Positions 43,624-53,128 of a stretch of 53,143 nt of DNA are shown here, one piece after another. The stretch's first letter is position 1; the number at the start of each line of letters is the position of its first letter. Under the pieces are notes generated by a model that saw nothing but the letters and a program-made list of their open reading frames with translations, was not told where the DNA came from and made no database searches. Source of the DNA: CAZDXB01 sp964509335 (lineage in GTDB: Bacteria > Bacteroidota > Ignavibacteria > Kapaibacteriales > UBA2268); NCBI GenBank assembly GCA_964509335.1, contig CAZDXB010000021.1, positions 1 to 53,143 on the forward strand, written 5' to 3'. A program made the translations under genes and the position numbers.

Positions 43624-44772
43624 ATGAAAAAGAAGGAAACATATTTATTCACTTCCGAATCCGTTTCGGAAGGACACCCCGATAAAATTTGCGACCAAGT
43701 TTCCGACGCCGTATTAGACGCGATGCTGGACGACGACCCGGAAAGCAGAGTCGCCTGCGAATGCTTCGCCTCCACCGGTATGATTATCATCGGCGGCGAA
43801 ATAACAACTAAAACTTGGTGCGACTTACAAGCGGTTACGAGAAACGTCGTTCGAGATATTGGCTACACAAGCAACGAATACTGTTTCGACGCCGAATCAA
43901 TCAGCGTTTTGAACGTAATAAACAAGCAATCGCCGAATATCGCCCAAGGCGTAGATACCGGCGGAGCGGGCGACCAAGGAATGATGTTCGGTTACGCTAT
44001 CAAAGAAACAGAAGAATTAATGCCCGCGCCAATTACTTACGCCCATAAATTAGTGAAAAAGTTGGCGGACATTAGAAAGAAACAAAAAGAATTGATGCCG
44101 TATCTTCGGCCTGACGCTAAATCGCAAATCACATTCGAATACGATTTCGAGGGCAATATCATTAGATGCCATACGGTCGTTATTTCTCAACAGCACGACC
44201 CGGGCGTCCCACAAGCGAAAATCCGCGAGGATATTATCAATAACGTTATCAAAAAAGTATTGCCTGAAAACTACTTAGACGAAGACACGATTTTTCATAT
44301 AAATCCAACCGGAAAATTTGAAATAGGCGGTCCTCACGGCGACACGGGTTTGACGGGCAGAAAAATAATTGTCGATACTTACGGAGGAAGAGCGCCTCAC
44401 GGCGGCGGAGCTTTTTCTGGAAAGGACGCGACAAAAGTTGACAGGTCGGCGGCTTACGCATCGAGACATATCGCGAAAAACATAGTAGCCGCCGGGTTGA
44501 CCGACGAGTGCTTGCTTCAAATTTCCTACGCTATCGGCGTCGCCGAGCCGGTTTCTATTTACGTAAAAACGCCAAAAAATTCCGAGCTTGTTCCCAATAA
44601 AGTCCTTTCCGATTTTATTAGGAAAAATATCGACCTAACGCCGAAGGGCATCATAGAAAGATTGGGCTTAAAACGTCCGATTTTCAGAAGAACCGCCGCT
44701 TACGGCCATTACGGAAAGAAAGGTCTTCCTTGGGAGGAATTAGACTTAGTCGATTTATTCAAGAAAATATAA
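43624..44772 (+). CDS. metK: S-adenosylmethionine synthetase
   Basis: Makes SAM from methionine and ATP. 382 residues. Motifs: SEGHPDKICDQVSDA, GGAGDQGMMFGYA, GGPHGDTGLTGRKIIVDTYG, then GGAFSGKDATKVDRSAAY. No SAM riboswitch is possible in the 30-nt gap upstream. It is followed 26 nt later by ahcY, giving the making and recycling ends of the methyl cycle in one transcript. Confidence 0.98.
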   Translation: MKKKETYLFTSESVSEGHPDKICDQVSDAVLDAMLDDDPESRVACECFASTGMIIIGGEITTKTWCDLQAVTRNVVRDIGYTSNEYCFDAESISVLNVINKQSPNIAQGVDTGGAGDQGMMFGYAIKETEELMPAPITYAHKLVKKLADIRKKQKELMPYLRPDAKSQITFEYDFEGNIIRCHTVVISQQHDPGVPQAKIREDIINNVIKKVLPENYLDEDTIFHINPTGKFEIGGPHGDTGLTGRKIIVDTYGGRAPHGGGAFSGKDATKVDRSAAYASRHIAKNIVAAGLTDECLLQISYAIGVAEPVSIYVKTPKNSELVPNKVLSDFIRKNIDLTPKGIIERLGLKRPIFRRTAAYGHYGKKGLPWEELDLVDLFKKI

Positions 44773-44798
44773 ATTACTAACAATAAAAGGAGATAAAA

Positions 44799-46112
44799 AT
44801 GGCAAATTATCCGCCAAGAAAATCAAAAGAGAAATTAGACGAGAAAGAGGGACTATACTGCGTAAAAGATTTATCCCTCGCCGACGAAGGAAAGATGTTA
44901 ATCGATTGGGCTGAATCGAGAATGCCCGTGTTGATGAACTTGCGCGACAAATACAAAGAGACCAAGCCTTTTAAAGGATATAAAATTTCCGGCTGTCTTC
45001 ACGTAACTAAAGAAACCGCCGTGTTGGTTAAAACGTTTTTAGCCGCGGGAGCGGAAGTTTCGTGGTCGGGATGCAATCCTCTATCTACTAACGACGCCGT
45101 AGCGGCGGCTTTAGCCGACGACGGAATATCTATTTACGCTTGGCGAGACAACGGCGACGATTTCTACTGGTGCATCGAAAGAACAATCGACGAGCCGCCG
45201 CATCTTACTTTGGACGACGGCTGCGATTTAATTAACACCGCTCACGAAGAACACAAAGATATGGCGAAGAATCATATATTGGGCGGCACCGAAGAAACCA
45301 CCACAGGAATACAACGCTTGAGAGCCAGAGCCGAAGCGAAGCAACTTTTTTACCCCGTATTCGCGGTAAACGACGCCGAAACCAAATGGGACTTCGACAA
45401 CGTTTACGGAACGGGACAATCGACTCTCGACGGCATATTAAGAGCGACGTCTATTCTATTCGCCGGAAAAAACGTCGTCGTAGCCGGACACGGACATTGC
45501 GGTTCGGGCGTAGCGAAAAGGTCGAAGGGACTCGGCTCCAATACTATTATTACCGAAGTAAAAGCCACAGCCGCGTTAAAAGCCGCGCTAGAAGGACACG
45601 AAGTAATGTCTATGGACGAAGCGGCAAAAGTCGGCGACGTATTCGTTACCGCTACCGGCGTAAAAGACGTTCTCAGAAAGCGACATTTCGAAGCGATGAA
45701 GGACGGAGCTATCGTTTGCAACACCGGACACTACGACGTTGAAATAAATATACCCGAGCTGGAAGAAATCGCCGTTTCAAAAAGAACTATTCGACCTAAC
45801 TGCGACGAATACACTCTCCAGAACGGCAATAAGATATTCTTGCTCGCCCAAGGTCGTCTTATAAATTTAGCGGCGGCTGAAGGACATCCTTCGGAAGTTA
45901 TGGATATGTCTTTCGCGAATCAATTTATGTCGCACTTGCGCATAGTCGATGAGCATAAAAAAGGAAACAAATTGCCGCTGGAAGTTCTCGACTTGCCCGT
46001 CGAGCAAGACGAATTTATAGCGGAAACAAAGTTGAAGATGATGGGATATTTGATTGACGAGTTAACCGAAGACCAAATCAAATACATCAAAGATTACACA
46101 GCCGGCACTTAA
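44799..46112 (+). CDS. ahcY: S-adenosylhomocysteine hydrolase
   Basis: Splits S-adenosylhomocysteine to adenosine and homocysteine, using bound NAD+. 437 residues. Motifs: SGCNPLSTNDAVAAAL, EETTTGIQRL, NVYGTGQSTLDGILRAT, the NAD loop VVAGHGHCGSG and NTGHYDVEINI. The loop reads GHGHCGSG instead of the more common GYGDVGKG, and the chain appears to lack the 40-residue insertion of eukaryotic and proteobacterial enzymes, which is the archaeal/thermophile-like type. GGAG precedes the start. Confidence 0.96.
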   Translation: MANYPPRKSKEKLDEKEGLYCVKDLSLADEGKMLIDWAESRMPVLMNLRDKYKETKPFKGYKISGCLHVTKETAVLVKTFLAAGAEVSWSGCNPLSTNDAVAAALADDGISIYAWRDNGDDFYWCIERTIDEPPHLTLDDGCDLINTAHEEHKDMAKNHILGGTEETTTGIQRLRARAEAKQLFYPVFAVNDAETKWDFDNVYGTGQSTLDGILRATSILFAGKNVVVAGHGHCGSGVAKRSKGLGSNTIITEVKATAALKAALEGHEVMSMDEAAKVGDVFVTATGVKDVLRKRHFEAMKDGAIVCNTGHYDVEINIPELEEIAVSKRTIRPNCDEYTLQNGNKIFLLAQGRLINLAAAEGHPSEVMDMSFANQFMSHLRIVDEHKKGNKLPLEVLDLPVEQDEFIAETKLKMMGYLIDELTEDQIKYIKDYTAGT

Positions 46113-46180
46113 AATCATTTCTATTTAAAGAAAATAATCTCGTCCCAAATTTATTACAAAGACCTCATTCACTATAAATA

Positions 46181-46241
46181 CCTCATTCCCAAGTTACAAC
46201 TTGGGAATGAGGACTGTTACATTTTTGTATTTGGGAATGAG
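46181..46241. repeat. Dispersed palindrome, CTCATT variant, plus extra half arm
   Basis: The arms CCTCATTCCCAAGTT / AACTTGGGAATGAGG flank an AC loop (46181-46212), 69 nt after ahcY. A lone right arm, ATTTGGGAATGAG, follows at 46229-46241. Stem pair 12 is G-C here instead of A-T in other copies, changed on both arms. It lies in the convergent gap 46113-46272. Confidence 0.88.
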
Positions 46242-46272
46242 ATAATAATATTAGCTTTTCCTGAATACAAAC

Positions 46273-47085
46273 TTATCTCGACGCCGAGAGAGTAGCTCTT
46301 TTCGCCTGTCTATACGGTATAGAGATATAATCGGCGATTAATGTTTTGCCGTCGCCTCGTCTGCAAATTCTCGAATTCGTTTTTTCGTCGTAAGTATAAA
46401 TCTTCGTATCGTCAGGGTCGGCGAAATTGCGAACTGCTTTTAAACGTCCCTCTTTATCGTAATCGTAAGCTAAAAACAGCTTCCAACTGGAAAACAGACT
46501 TCCGTCTTGCGCTCTCGCTTCATAAACGTCGCCGTCTCGGTTTAACTTGTATCTCACCTCGTCGTAACCGAATTCGTTCGGTTCTTCAAGCTGTTCGATG
46601 ATGCTTACAAGAGAACCGTTCTTATATTCGAATTCGTACGCGTAATCTTCGGTTAGCGTTTCCTCAGCATAAACGACTCTGTTTTGCTCGTCCCTTTCGT
46701 ATTTCAGAACGCTAATCAACTCTTTTTTCGGCATAAGATACGCTCGTCTTTCCTTGATTTTGTCTTTCCCGTCAAAATCGTATTCGTACTTGACTATCTT
46801 TGACGAATCAATATAATACGCCAGTCTCCCTTCCTCGTCAAACCAAAATTCATAAGAAGCGGGCTCGCCGTCCGAATCGAAATCTCTCGTCGTTATCTTT
46901 TTCACGCAATTCGGCAATCCGTAATAACCCACGTTCATAGCGTTCTTAAAGCCGCTCAAATACTTGCAAACGTCGTAATTTTGATAGACAAAATAATACC
47001 GGTTCAAGCCCGACAAATCATTATTCCGCGCTTGAACGCTTAAACCCGTCGCTAAAAACAGTAAAAGAAAAATCGCTTTTCTCAT
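46273..47085 (-). CDS. Secreted protein with YD-repeat-like segments
   Basis: A 270-residue protein with a signal peptide (MRKAIFLLLFLATGLSVQA). The body has repeated pairs such as FWFDEEGRLAYYIDSS, VKYEYDFDGKDKIKERRAY and LAYDYDKEGRLKAVRNFAD, the pattern of YD/RHS-type beta repeats, but with few copies. There is no toxin domain or RHS core. A very G-rich RBS (GGGGGG) precedes the start. Function unknown; probably an exported structural or binding protein. It is convergent with ahcY. Confidence 0.7.
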   Translation of the reverse strand: MRKAIFLLLFLATGLSVQARNNDLSGLNRYYFVYQNYDVCKYLSGFKNAMNVGYYGLPNCVKKITTRDFDSDGEPASYEFWFDEEGRLAYYIDSSKIVKYEYDFDGKDKIKERRAYLMPKKELISVLKYERDEQNRVVYAEETLTEDYAYEFEYKNGSLVSIIEQLEEPNEFGYDEVRYKLNRDGDVYEARAQDGSLFSSWKLFLAYDYDKEGRLKAVRNFADPDDTKIYTYDEKTNSRICRRGDGKTLIADYISIPYRQAKRATLSASR

Positions 47086-47107
47086 AATAATTCCCCCCTG
47101 AGATTTA

Positions 47108-48367
47108 TTAAATAACTACAGAAATACTTTTCGAATCGTCAAAATCGCTTTCTCGTCCGCCTTTCGCTTCGCTCAACTCTAAGACCGCCACCGAGCCGGC
47201 AATAAAACCGCTCTTGCTTAGCTTTTCCCTTAAAATTCCAGAATTCTTTTGTATATATTTTTTCACGTCTTCGCTCTCCGCCGTCATCTTCACAGAAACA
47301 TTCTTTCCTACTTTTATTCCTTTTGCTTTCACTTCGCCTAAATCCTGAGTGTCCAACTCCAAAGTAAATTCGAGCCTCTTTTTGCTTTCTATCTTCTTTT
47401 TTGTTAAATCTTTTATTTTAAACGGTATAAAAAATATTTTGTCGCCGCTTAAATAAGGAACCAAAGCGGAAATCGGCAGTCCTCTCGACGCCGCTAAAGC
47501 GTTCGTCAAATGCAGCGAAACGATGAAGTTTATCAAGCTCTCAGAAAGCCGTCCAATCTCGACGAATTTTTCCGATACGGCGCTTCTGGACAATCCCAAT
47601 ATATCGCTCAAAAGCGAATATAAATTGCCGCCCTTAACGTATTCGGTAGAGAAAAGAGCCGACGAACCGCTCTTAGTTTTCATACTTAAAGTTAAGCGCA
47701 AAAAAACTTCTCTTAAATTCTCCGGCAAATACATCGCGTTAGCCGACAACTTGTCAAAAAGCGACTGAAAATAATCCGCGCCGAGAAACGCCGGAACCAA
47801 AAGAGAAAATATCTTCTCGTCGAACTTAATTCCGACTTGCCTCAAAAACCGCAAAGCGTTCATAAGCGTCGCAAAATCGCTTTTTGGTATGTCGGCGTTT
47901 TTCAGCTTATCTAGTTGAGAGCTAAAATTCAGAACTTCGTTTCTCTCTATAGAATTTTGCCTATTCTTTAGAAAATTGATAACCTCTCTAAAAATTGGAA
48001 CTTCGGGCAGATCCAAAATCCTAAGCAATTCAGAAATTGGAACCTCTTTGCCGTCTTTCTTAACGTAAGCGGAATATATTTTCAACACCAAATTAGGCTG
48101 GATTTTCTCGACCTTAAATAAAAGAGTGTCGCCCTCTTTTAGTCTCCCTCGCAACTCTGCCGTTACCGTTCCGATGGGAAGCCTAACTACGGCGACGTTT
48201 TTTTGCGGAATTCTTACTACCGATCCGAGAACCGTTTCCCCCACTCGGAGCTTAACGACTCTCTTTTTTTGAGAGGCGGGCATTCTCTCGTAATACGCGC
48301 TATCGGAGAAGCCCTTGCCTACTCCCTTTATCCCGTTTCCGGGGTCTATTCCGCTTGTCTCTTGCAT
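47108..48367 (-). CDS. FliK-like protein (flagellar hook-length-control C-terminus)
   Basis: A 419-residue protein. Residues about 38-95 look like a small beta domain (VGETVLGSVVRIPQ ... EGDTLLFKVEKI). The middle is helical. Residues about 325-400 (LELDTQDLGEVKAKGIKVGK, then KNSGILREKLSKSGF) match the pattern of the Flg_hook domain of FliK: a short beta unit containing LGEV, then a helix with LREKLxxxG. No flagellar gene is adjacent. It may belong to a dispersed flagellar set or have another role. AGGAT lies upstream. Family assignment is moderate. Confidence 0.6.
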   Translation of the reverse strand: MQETSGIDPGNGIKGVGKGFSDSAYYERMPASQKKRVVKLRVGETVLGSVVRIPQKNVAVVRLPIGTVTAELRGRLKEGDTLLFKVEKIQPNLVLKIYSAYVKKDGKEVPISELLRILDLPEVPIFREVINFLKNRQNSIERNEVLNFSSQLDKLKNADIPKSDFATLMNALRFLRQVGIKFDEKIFSLLVPAFLGADYFQSLFDKLSANAMYLPENLREVFLRLTLSMKTKSGSSALFSTEYVKGGNLYSLLSDILGLSRSAVSEKFVEIGRLSESLINFIVSLHLTNALAASRGLPISALVPYLSGDKIFFIPFKIKDLTKKKIESKKRLEFTLELDTQDLGEVKAKGIKVGKNVSVKMTAESEDVKKYIQKNSGILREKLSKSGFIAGSVAVLELSEAKGGRESDFDDSKSISVVI

Positions 48368-48597
48368 AATCTATCCTTTTAATTTTTATTCTTTACTATC
48401 AAATAATATGCCGAAACAATTGAAAATCATTAAAGTTAATTTAGGCGCGGCTTATCGCGAGCAAAAGACGGTCGTTTTTGAATCCCTTTTTTTAAAGCAA
48501 ATTAATATTTTATAAAAAAAAATTCTTATTGTATTATCTATAAAATATTTATTAAATTATTGAGCTAATTATTAGAAAGTTAACGACGACGAAAGCG

Positions 48598-51500
48598 ATG
48601 GGTTTCCGACCGCATAAAATGGGTATCGACGTCGGCTCGACAACGGCGAAGGCTGTAATTTATTCGCCGGCGGGGGATTTGTTATTTTCCGATTATAAGC
48701 GCCATTACGGCTCCCCCGACGAAGCTCTAGCTCTTTCCTGCCGCAAAATTAAAGAGACGCTAGGCGACATTGAAATTAGCGTCGCCTTAACCGGCTCAGC
48801 CGGTATGGGCATTTCCGAGAAAAACGGCTTGCCTTTCGTTCAGGAATTAGCGGCTTCCGCCGAATTTATCCAACTTTTCAGACCGGAGATTAAAACAATA
48901 ATCGATATCGGAGGCGAAGACTCTAAAATAATCTTTTTCCAAGAGGACAGCGTCGATTTAATTATGAACGACGGATGCGCAGGCGGCACGGGCGCGTTCA
49001 TCGATCAAATGGCTACGCTATTCGATATTACTTTGCAAGAACTCGACAGCTTAGCGGGCAAAAGCGAAAACATCTATCCCGTCGCTTCGAGATGCGGCGT
49101 CTTCGCTAAAACGGACGTCCAGAACCTGCTAAGCAGAGAAATTCCGAAACCGGACATCAGCGCCTCCATATACAACGCCCTCGCTTTGCAGATAAAAAAC
49201 TCTATAATGCGCGGCAAGAAAGCTCTCGCGAAAATAGCGTTCTCGGGCGGACCGCTTACGTTCTTGCAAAACTTAAGAAAAGCGACAATCGAATCTTTCA
49301 GCTTCGAAGAGTCCGACATAGCCGATTTGCCTAATTCGGAAGCTCTGCCCGCTATGGGAGCCGCCGTTTCTTCCTGCGACAGACTTGAAACTACAATCGG
49401 AGAGTTGGAGCGAAAAATAATAAAATCCAGAAAAAAGGAAATTGTAACAGTCGGCTCGCTTAACCCCCTATTCAAAGACGAAAAAAAATTCGCCGAATGG
49501 AAAAATGAAAAAGAACGAGCGAAAACGCCTAAAATCGATATATCAGATTTAGACGGTAAAGACTGCTATTTAGGCGTAGATTCCGGCTCGACGACAACTA
49601 AGATAGCGCTAATATCTTCCGAAGGCGAATTAGCTTTCTATCACTACCAAAATAACGGCGGCGCGTCGATAGAAGCGGTAAGAAACGGCTTGACGAAACT
49701 AAAAAAAGAAATAAAGCGAAAGAATTGCGATATAAACATTAAAGCCGCCGCGGTAGCGGGCTACGGCGAAGATTTAATCAAACGCGCTTTTAATATCGAC
49801 TACGGCATTGTCGAAACAATCGCCCATTACCGAGCCGCCAAAGAATTCGACGACAAAGTAGGGTTCGTTTTGGATATCGGCGGTCAGGATATGAAAGCCA
49901 TCTTTATCAAAAACGGCGTAATACAGAATATTGAGATAAACGAAGCTTGCTCGTCCGGTTGCGGCTCTTTTATAGAAACGTTAGCGGATTCTTTGAACTA
50001 CTCGGTCGAAAAATTCGCCGAAATCGCCTGCCGAGCAAAAAAGCCCTGCAATTTGGGAACGCGCTGCACCGTGTTTATGAACTCAAAAGTCAAACAATCG
50101 TTCAGGGAAGGCGCAGAAATAGAAGACATATCCGCCGGACTGGCTTACTCGGCGATACAAAATTGTCTGCACAAAGTTCTGAAAATATACGACAGCCGCG
50201 AACTCGGCGACAACATCATAGTTCAAGGCGGAACTTTCAAGAATTTCGCCGTTCACAAAGCGTTTGAGGAAATCTCCGGCAGGAAAGTAATCTGTCCCGA
50301 AATATCCGAATTAATGGGAGCTTACGGCGCGGCTTTAATCGCCAAAGACAAAGCGGCGAGCGAAAACAAAACCGCCGGCGGATTTAGCTTAAATAAACTC
50401 GAAACGCAAGGCAAATACGAAATAAAATATCACAACTGCCGCGGATGCGAAAACAATTGCAGAATAAGCAAACTCATTTTCGAAAACGACAATTACTACT
50501 TCACCGGCAACCGATGCGAAAGAGTATTTACAAATTCCAGCGGGAAAAGCAAAAACAAAGGATTCAACTTAACCGACCATAAATACAAATTGATTTTCGA
50601 ACGCGAAGCGAAACCGGAAAATCCGAAAGCGGTAATCGGGATTCCCAGAATATTAAATATATACGAGAACTATCCGTTTTGGGCGGCGCTTTTCGCTGAG
50701 TGCGGATTCGAAGTTAAGCTTTCCGCTCCGCCGAGCGAGGAAATAACGCAAAAAGGCGCCGGAACGATAATGTCGGACAACATTTGCCTGCCGGCGAAAT
50801 CCGCGAACGGACATATAATCGATTTAATCGAAAAAGGCGTAGATAGAATATTCTTCCCGATTGTCAACTTTGAAAAAGACGAATACGCCGACGCCGACAA
50901 CGCTTTTAACTGCCCTGTCGTTACGGGTTATCCTAACGTAATTAAAAGCTCGATAAATCCCGAAAAGAATTACGGAATTCCGTTCGACTATCCAAACATA
51001 AACTTCAAACGTTTGTCAACGCTGAAAAAAGCTTGCTATAACTACTTCAAAGAATTGGGCGTCGATAAGCGTAATTTTGAAATAGCTTTCGACTCGGCGT
51101 TGAACGAATCCGCCGATTTTAGAGAAAAACTAAAAGCGAAATCCGTCGAAATAATACTAAACGCCAAAGCGAACGACAAAAAAATATTCGTTTTGGGAAC
51201 GAGACCCTATCAAATAGACCCGTATATAAATAAAAGAGCTCCGGAAATACTCGCCGAATACGGCTACGACGTTTTACTCGAGGATTCTTTGCCATACGGC
51301 GACGAGGAATCGCTCGACGACATGAACGTATTGACTCAATGGTATTTCCCGAATCGAATATATAAAGCGGCGAAATGGACTTGCCGACACAAAAACGCCG
51401 AGTTCGTCCAATTAAACAGCTTCGGTTGCGGACCGGACACCGTCGTTATAGACGAAATTAAAGACTACATGGAATCAAAAGGCAAAATACACGCCGTTTT

Positions 51501-52905
51501 GAGAGTGGACGAACATTCCGCCCCCGGCTCCATAAAACTGAGAATTCGCTCGCTTATCGAATCAATTAAGCTGAAAGAAGAAAACGATGAAAACGCGATA
51601 AAACCGAAACCGAGAAAAACGACCAAACCATTCACGAAAGACGAAAAGGACAGATTAGTTTTGGCTCCCTTCTTTTCGCCTTTCCATTCGGCTTACGTAA
51701 AAGCGGCTTTTTCCGCTCTCGGTTACGACTTTGAACAACTGCCGCCTTCCGACGACGAGTCCGTCGAATTAGGATTGAAATACGTTAACAACGAGATTTG
51801 CTATCCGGCTACTTTGCTCGTAGGCGACCTGCTCAAAGCGCTAAAATCCGGAAAATACGACGACAGAAAACTCGCTGTAGGAATCACTCAAACGGGCGGT
51901 CAGTGCCGAGCTTCAAATTACGTCTCGCTAATAAAAAAAGGATTGGTTAAAAACGGCTATTCGGATATTCCCGTAGTCGGCGTTACTTTGTCGAACAAAG
52001 AACTGAATTATCAGCCCGGATTTAAATTAAGCAAAATAAAATTCATGCGTCATGCAATATTAGGGCTACTCTACGGCGATTGTATTTCCCGCATGTATTA
52101 CGCCGTAGCTTCGAGAGAAAAAAACAAAGGCGAAGCAAAAGCTCTCGCCGACCGATATAGTATGTCCGCCGAAAAAGCCGTCGCCGATATGGATAAAGAA
52201 AAGATTCTCGGCGCGCTGAACGACGCCGTCGATGACTTTAATAGTATCGAACTAGCGAAAGAAAACGTTCCAAAAATCGGCATTGTCGGCGAGATATACG
52301 TTAAATACAACTCCGCGGGCAACAACCACGTAGTCGATTATCTCGTGGATAAAGGCGTGGAACCCGTTCTGCCGCCGCTAATTAATTTATTTACGCAGTG
52401 GCTTGTCAACGTAGAAATAAAAAACGATTACTTAATCGAGAGAAAGCCGATTGTCAAGCGATTAGCAAACCTGCTAGAAAAATATTACAACAAAACCGAC
52501 CAAGACTACGAGAGCGTAATGAGAAAATTCAAATTCAACCTGCCGAAACATTCCTTGCGGGATTTAGCCGCTTACGCGAAAAAAGTAATCGACCTATCCT
52601 CGCATTACTTTGGCGAAGGCTGGCTTATCGCGGCGGACACTCTCGCTCTCGCCAACGACGGAATACGCGACGTCCTCTGCCTACAGCCTTTCGGTTGCAT
52701 AGCAAATCATATAGCGGCGCGCGGCGTCGAAAAATCGCTTAGAGAACAAAAGTCAAAACCGAACGTCCTATATTTAGACATAGACGCCGGCGCGAGCCCC
52801 GTCAATTTGCACAACCGCCTGCACCTGCTACTAATGAACGCCCGCAAACGAGTCGAGGCTGAGGAAAAGAGGATAATTCCAGCAAATATTAAGAAAATAT
52901 TTTAA
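48598..52905 (+). CDS. Giant CoA-dehydratase activase (two BcrAD/BadFG domains + DUF2229 region)
   Basis: A 1435-residue protein. Two ASKHA ATPase domains (about 8-265, GIDVGSTTAKAVIY; about 322-580, LGVDSGSTTTKIALI) each carry the two cysteines that in 2-hydroxyacyl-CoA dehydratase activators hold a [4Fe-4S] cluster between monomers: C127/C166 (NDGCAGGTG, SRCGVF) and C451/C490 (EACSSGCGSF, GTRCTVF). The rest (about 610-1435) is the DUF2229 and dehydratase-subunit-like region, with many cysteines (NCRGCENNC, NEICYP, GQCRAS). This arrangement is known from anaerobes as a large putative activase; its substrate is unknown. It stands alone here, with no dehydratase genes nearby. Confidence 0.9.
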   Translation: MGFRPHKMGIDVGSTTAKAVIYSPAGDLLFSDYKRHYGSPDEALALSCRKIKETLGDIEISVALTGSAGMGISEKNGLPFVQELAASAEFIQLFRPEIKTIIDIGGEDSKIIFFQEDSVDLIMNDGCAGGTGAFIDQMATLFDITLQELDSLAGKSENIYPVASRCGVFAKTDVQNLLSREIPKPDISASIYNALALQIKNSIMRGKKALAKIAFSGGPLTFLQNLRKATIESFSFEESDIADLPNSEALPAMGAAVSSCDRLETTIGELERKIIKSRKKEIVTVGSLNPLFKDEKKFAEWKNEKERAKTPKIDISDLDGKDCYLGVDSGSTTTKIALISSEGELAFYHYQNNGGASIEAVRNGLTKLKKEIKRKNCDINIKAAAVAGYGEDLIKRAFNIDYGIVETIAHYRAAKEFDDKVGFVLDIGGQDMKAIFIKNGVIQNIEINEACSSGCGSFIETLADSLNYSVEKFAEIACRAKKPCNLGTRCTVFMNSKVKQSFREGAEIEDISAGLAYSAIQNCLHKVLKIYDSRELGDNIIVQGGTFKNFAVHKAFEEISGRKVICPEISELMGAYGAALIAKDKAASENKTAGGFSLNKLETQGKYEIKYHNCRGCENNCRISKLIFENDNYYFTGNRCERVFTNSSGKSKNKGFNLTDHKYKLIFEREAKPENPKAVIGIPRILNIYENYPFWAALFAECGFEVKLSAPPSEEITQKGAGTIMSDNICLPAKSANGHIIDLIEKGVDRIFFPIVNFEKDEYADADNAFNCPVVTGYPNVIKSSINPEKNYGIPFDYPNINFKRLSTLKKACYNYFKELGVDKRNFEIAFDSALNESADFREKLKAKSVEIILNAKANDKKIFVLGTRPYQIDPYINKRAPEILAEYGYDVLLEDSLPYGDEESLDDMNVLTQWYFPNRIYKAAKWTCRHKNAEFVQLNSFGCGPDTVVIDEIKDYMESKGKIHAVLRVDEHSAPGSIKLRIRSLIESIKLKEENDENAIKPKPRKTTKPFTKDEKDRLVLAPFFSPFHSAYVKAAFSALGYDFEQLPPSDDESVELGLKYVNNEICYPATLLVGDLLKALKSGKYDDRKLAVGITQTGGQCRASNYVSLIKKGLVKNGYSDIPVVGVTLSNKELNYQPGFKLSKIKFMRHAILGLLYGDCISRMYYAVASREKNKGEAKALADRYSMSAEKAVADMDKEKILGALNDAVDDFNSIELAKENVPKIGIVGEIYVKYNSAGNNHVVDYLVDKGVEPVLPPLINLFTQWLVNVEIKNDYLIERKPIVKRLANLLEKYYNKTDQDYESVMRKFKFNLPKHSLRDLAAYAKKVIDLSSHYFGEGWLIAADTLALANDGIRDVLCLQPFGCIANHIAARGVEKSLREQKSKPNVLYLDIDAGASPVNLHNRLHLLLMNARKRVEAEEKRIIPANIKKIF

Positions 52906-53073
52906 GCCTAATACCGCTTCATTACAAGCTTTATAGAAAACCTATGTTCATAAGTGAACATCCGATTTAGATTTACGATAATATTATTCTTTGTCAAATA
53001 AAATAATTTTGATATATTGTTATCGACTCGTTCATTGGAATGAAAAAAAAGAGCGGTTTTACCCGTTCAAACA

Positions 53074-53128
53074 AATTCCCAAATTACAATTTGGGAATTA
53101 GAAGAAAAGACTTTGATTTGGGAATTAG
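53074..53128. repeat. Dispersed palindrome and half copy near the window end
   Basis: AATTCCCAAATT / AATTTGGGAATT around an AC loop lies at 53074-53099. A lone arm GATTTGGGAATTAG follows at 53115-53128. These are 169 nt after the activase stop. The remainder of 52906-53143 is AT-rich with no gene. Confidence 0.85.
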
